Notes under the pieces: model-generated
What the model was told of the DNA's origin: nothing
Database searches by the model: none
Seen by the model: the letters and a program-made list of their open reading frames with translations, nothing else
From: Clostridia bacterium
GTDB lineage: Bacteria; Bacillota_A; Clostridia; Oscillospirales; SIG627
DNA: 7,028 bases
Reading direction: 5' to 3'
Assembly (NCBI GenBank): GCA_017508505.1
Contig: JAFVYT010000127.1
Coordinates: 1-7,028 of the forward strand
In this document: positions 6,318-7,028 of the stretch, one piece after another
Layout of the letters: each line of letters starts with the position of its first letter
How positions within the stretch are numbered: position 1 is the first letter of the stretch
Position numbers and translations under genes: made by a program

Positions 6318-6339
6318 TGCAAGCTGCATCACTTTTTTT
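6307..6339. terminator. Bidirectional terminator between LysR and the minus-strand gene
   Basis: A perfect 8-bp stem (6314-6321 with 6325-6332) with a 3-base loop is flanked by seven A on the left and seven T on the right, so it works on both strands. The LysR stop codon (6315-6317) is inside the 5' arm, and the minus-strand gene ends at 6344, five bases away. Confidence 0.88.
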
Positions 6340-6343
6340 GTTC

Positions 6344-6706
6344 TTATGCGCTGATTCCGAAGAGGGTAACGATGTCCTGGGCCTCGTAGCAGTTGAAGAT
6401 GGAGATTTCCAGAATCTGAAGCATTCCGCCCTCTACCTTGCGAACGATGTGGTATTCCACGGTGGAGAGACCTGCGGCCTCAACCTGGAACACGGCCATG
6501 GTGAAATCCTTGTCGCCAAGCTTGATGGTCTTTGCGGCCTCGAGGAGCTCAAGATCCTGACCGGAGAGGGAGTCGAGCTTCTTCTGACGGTTGCCCAAAA
6601 ACTCCTCGGGGGATATGTTGGTGATGGTGTAGCTGGCAGACAGGTTAGAGCCGGTGGAGTGCGTTTTCTGCTCCTGGAGTCGGATCAGTTGCCGAGTCGC
6701 TTGCAA
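6344..6706 (-). CDS. C-terminal fragment of an unrecognised protein; 5' end lost at a frame and composition break
   Basis: The frame is open from 6706 to the stop at 6344, but it has no ribosome binding site or convincing start (the first possible start is a TTG right after an in-frame stop at 6707-6709). Only about residues 20-120 look coding. They have the same GC-rich, biased codons as the ATPase and lipoprotein genes. The predicted strand-rich sequence includes SASYTITNISPEEFLGNRQ, then LGDKDFTMAVFQVEAAG and VEYHIVRKVEGGMLQILEIS, ending TLFGISA. It resembles the C-terminal half of small PsbP/DcrB-like lipoproteins of Clostridia in layout, but this is a weak guess and I do not recognise the family. 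It is probably one gene with the upstream frame (frameshift), or a true gene end spliced to foreign sequence by assembly or recombination. Confidence 0.6.
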   Translation of the reverse strand: MQATRQLIRLQEQKTHSTGSNLSASYTITNISPEEFLGNRQKKLDSLSGQDLELLEAAKTIKLGDKDFTMAVFQVEAAGLSTVEYHIVRKVEGGMLQILEISIFNCYEAQDIVTLFGISA

Positions 6707-7028
6707 CTAAAAACATATAGTAATCTCCGCCAAGAAGATACACATTCTCTGCAAACTTATCATTTTCTCCCGTCGCATTGTAGCACGTATCGTAAGAAGC
6801 AATATGTTTTACAGCTGCCGTAGAATCTGTCATCGAACGCTCTGCAATCGCAGCCTTAACGCCTTGAATTGTTGTTACATCCCAGCCCTCTTCTGCGACA
6901 ACAGCCTTGCTTACAAGATATATATCAGTCCACTCTCCTTGGTAATTAATTAAATGATCTTTAACTGATGTAGAATATGTTCCGGATGTCGGAACATTAA
7001 TGGTAAATACCACAGCAGGGTCTTCAGA
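6645..7028 (-). CDS. Partial unrecognised protein, AT-rich, possibly a secreted or surface beta-domain; open to the window edge
   Basis: The frame is open from the window end to a stop at 6645 and has no start of its own, so it is the inside or end of a longer protein. A GTG at 7013 is only an internal Val codon. The text SEDPAVVFTINVPTSGTYS looks like a beta-sandwich strand of an extracellular domain, followed by helical and strand segments (VVAEEGWDVTTIQGVKAA, NVYLLGGDYYMFLVAS) and a Pro/Thr stretch DPTPGAEN. I do not recognise the family. Codons are AT-rich (ATA, TTA, GTA, ACA, TAT), in sharp contrast to the segment below 6690 and to all other genes here. The last ~15 residues (after about 6690) may be out-of-frame reading of the other segment rather than real protein. 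Confidence 0.5.
   Translation of the reverse strand, partial: SEDPAVVFTINVPTSGTYSTSVKDHLINYQGEWTDIYLVSKAVVAEEGWDVTTIQGVKAAIAERSMTDSTAAVKHIASYDTCYNATGENDKFAENVYLLGGDYYMFLVASDSATDPTPGAENALHRL

Overview
The window looks like a complete short contig, or a piece of one, from an uncultured low-to-mid-GC Firmicutes bacterium, most likely a gut Clostridia (Oscillospiraceae-like) lineage. This rests on the gene families, the strong AAAGGAG-type ribosome binding sites, sigma-A promoters with extended -10 elements, and A/T-flanked hairpin terminators. No rRNA or marker gene fixes the taxon, so the placement is an inference.

Layout, left to right. (1) 1-745 (+): the 3' part of a sugar-ABC-transporter ATPase (MsmK/UgpC type), with an apparent one-base frameshift in the first ~25 bases, followed by a strong terminator. 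(2) 881-2392 (+): a neurotransmitter:sodium symporter with its own extended -10 promoter. It is convergent with (3) 3831-2438 (-): a two-gene unit encoding a small DUF3343 putative Se/S-carrier protein and an EF2568-type cysteine desulfurase. The two convergent units share one bidirectional terminator. (4) 4078-5268 (+): a lipoprotein with a CE2-like jelly roll plus SGNH-hydrolase fold whose catalytic Ser and His, and the oxyanion Asn, appear to be replaced. It is preceded by a strong promoter and by phased A-tracts. (5) 5415-6317 (+): a LysR-type regulator. It is convergent with (6) 6344-7028 (-): two overlapping reading-frame fragments with sharply different composition, meeting near 6690.

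The genes do not form one pathway. The coherent biological unit is the DUF3343/cysteine-desulfurase pair, which likely mobilises sulfur or selenium from cysteine or selenocysteine. The ABC ATPase would energise one or more carbohydrate importers. The surface lipoprotein probably recognises, rather than deacetylates, an extracellular glycan. The symporter imports an amino acid or related compound with Na+. The LysR protein's target is not evident.

The observations most worth a second look are the triple active-site loss in the CE2-like lipoprotein, the composition and frame break near 6690 (chimeric assembly, recombination or frameshift), the Gly at the normally basic gate position of the symporter, and the isolated Se/S-carrier and desulfurase pair. 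I found no tRNA, rRNA, CRISPR array, transposase or phage gene. No gene-free stretch exceeds 300 bases.
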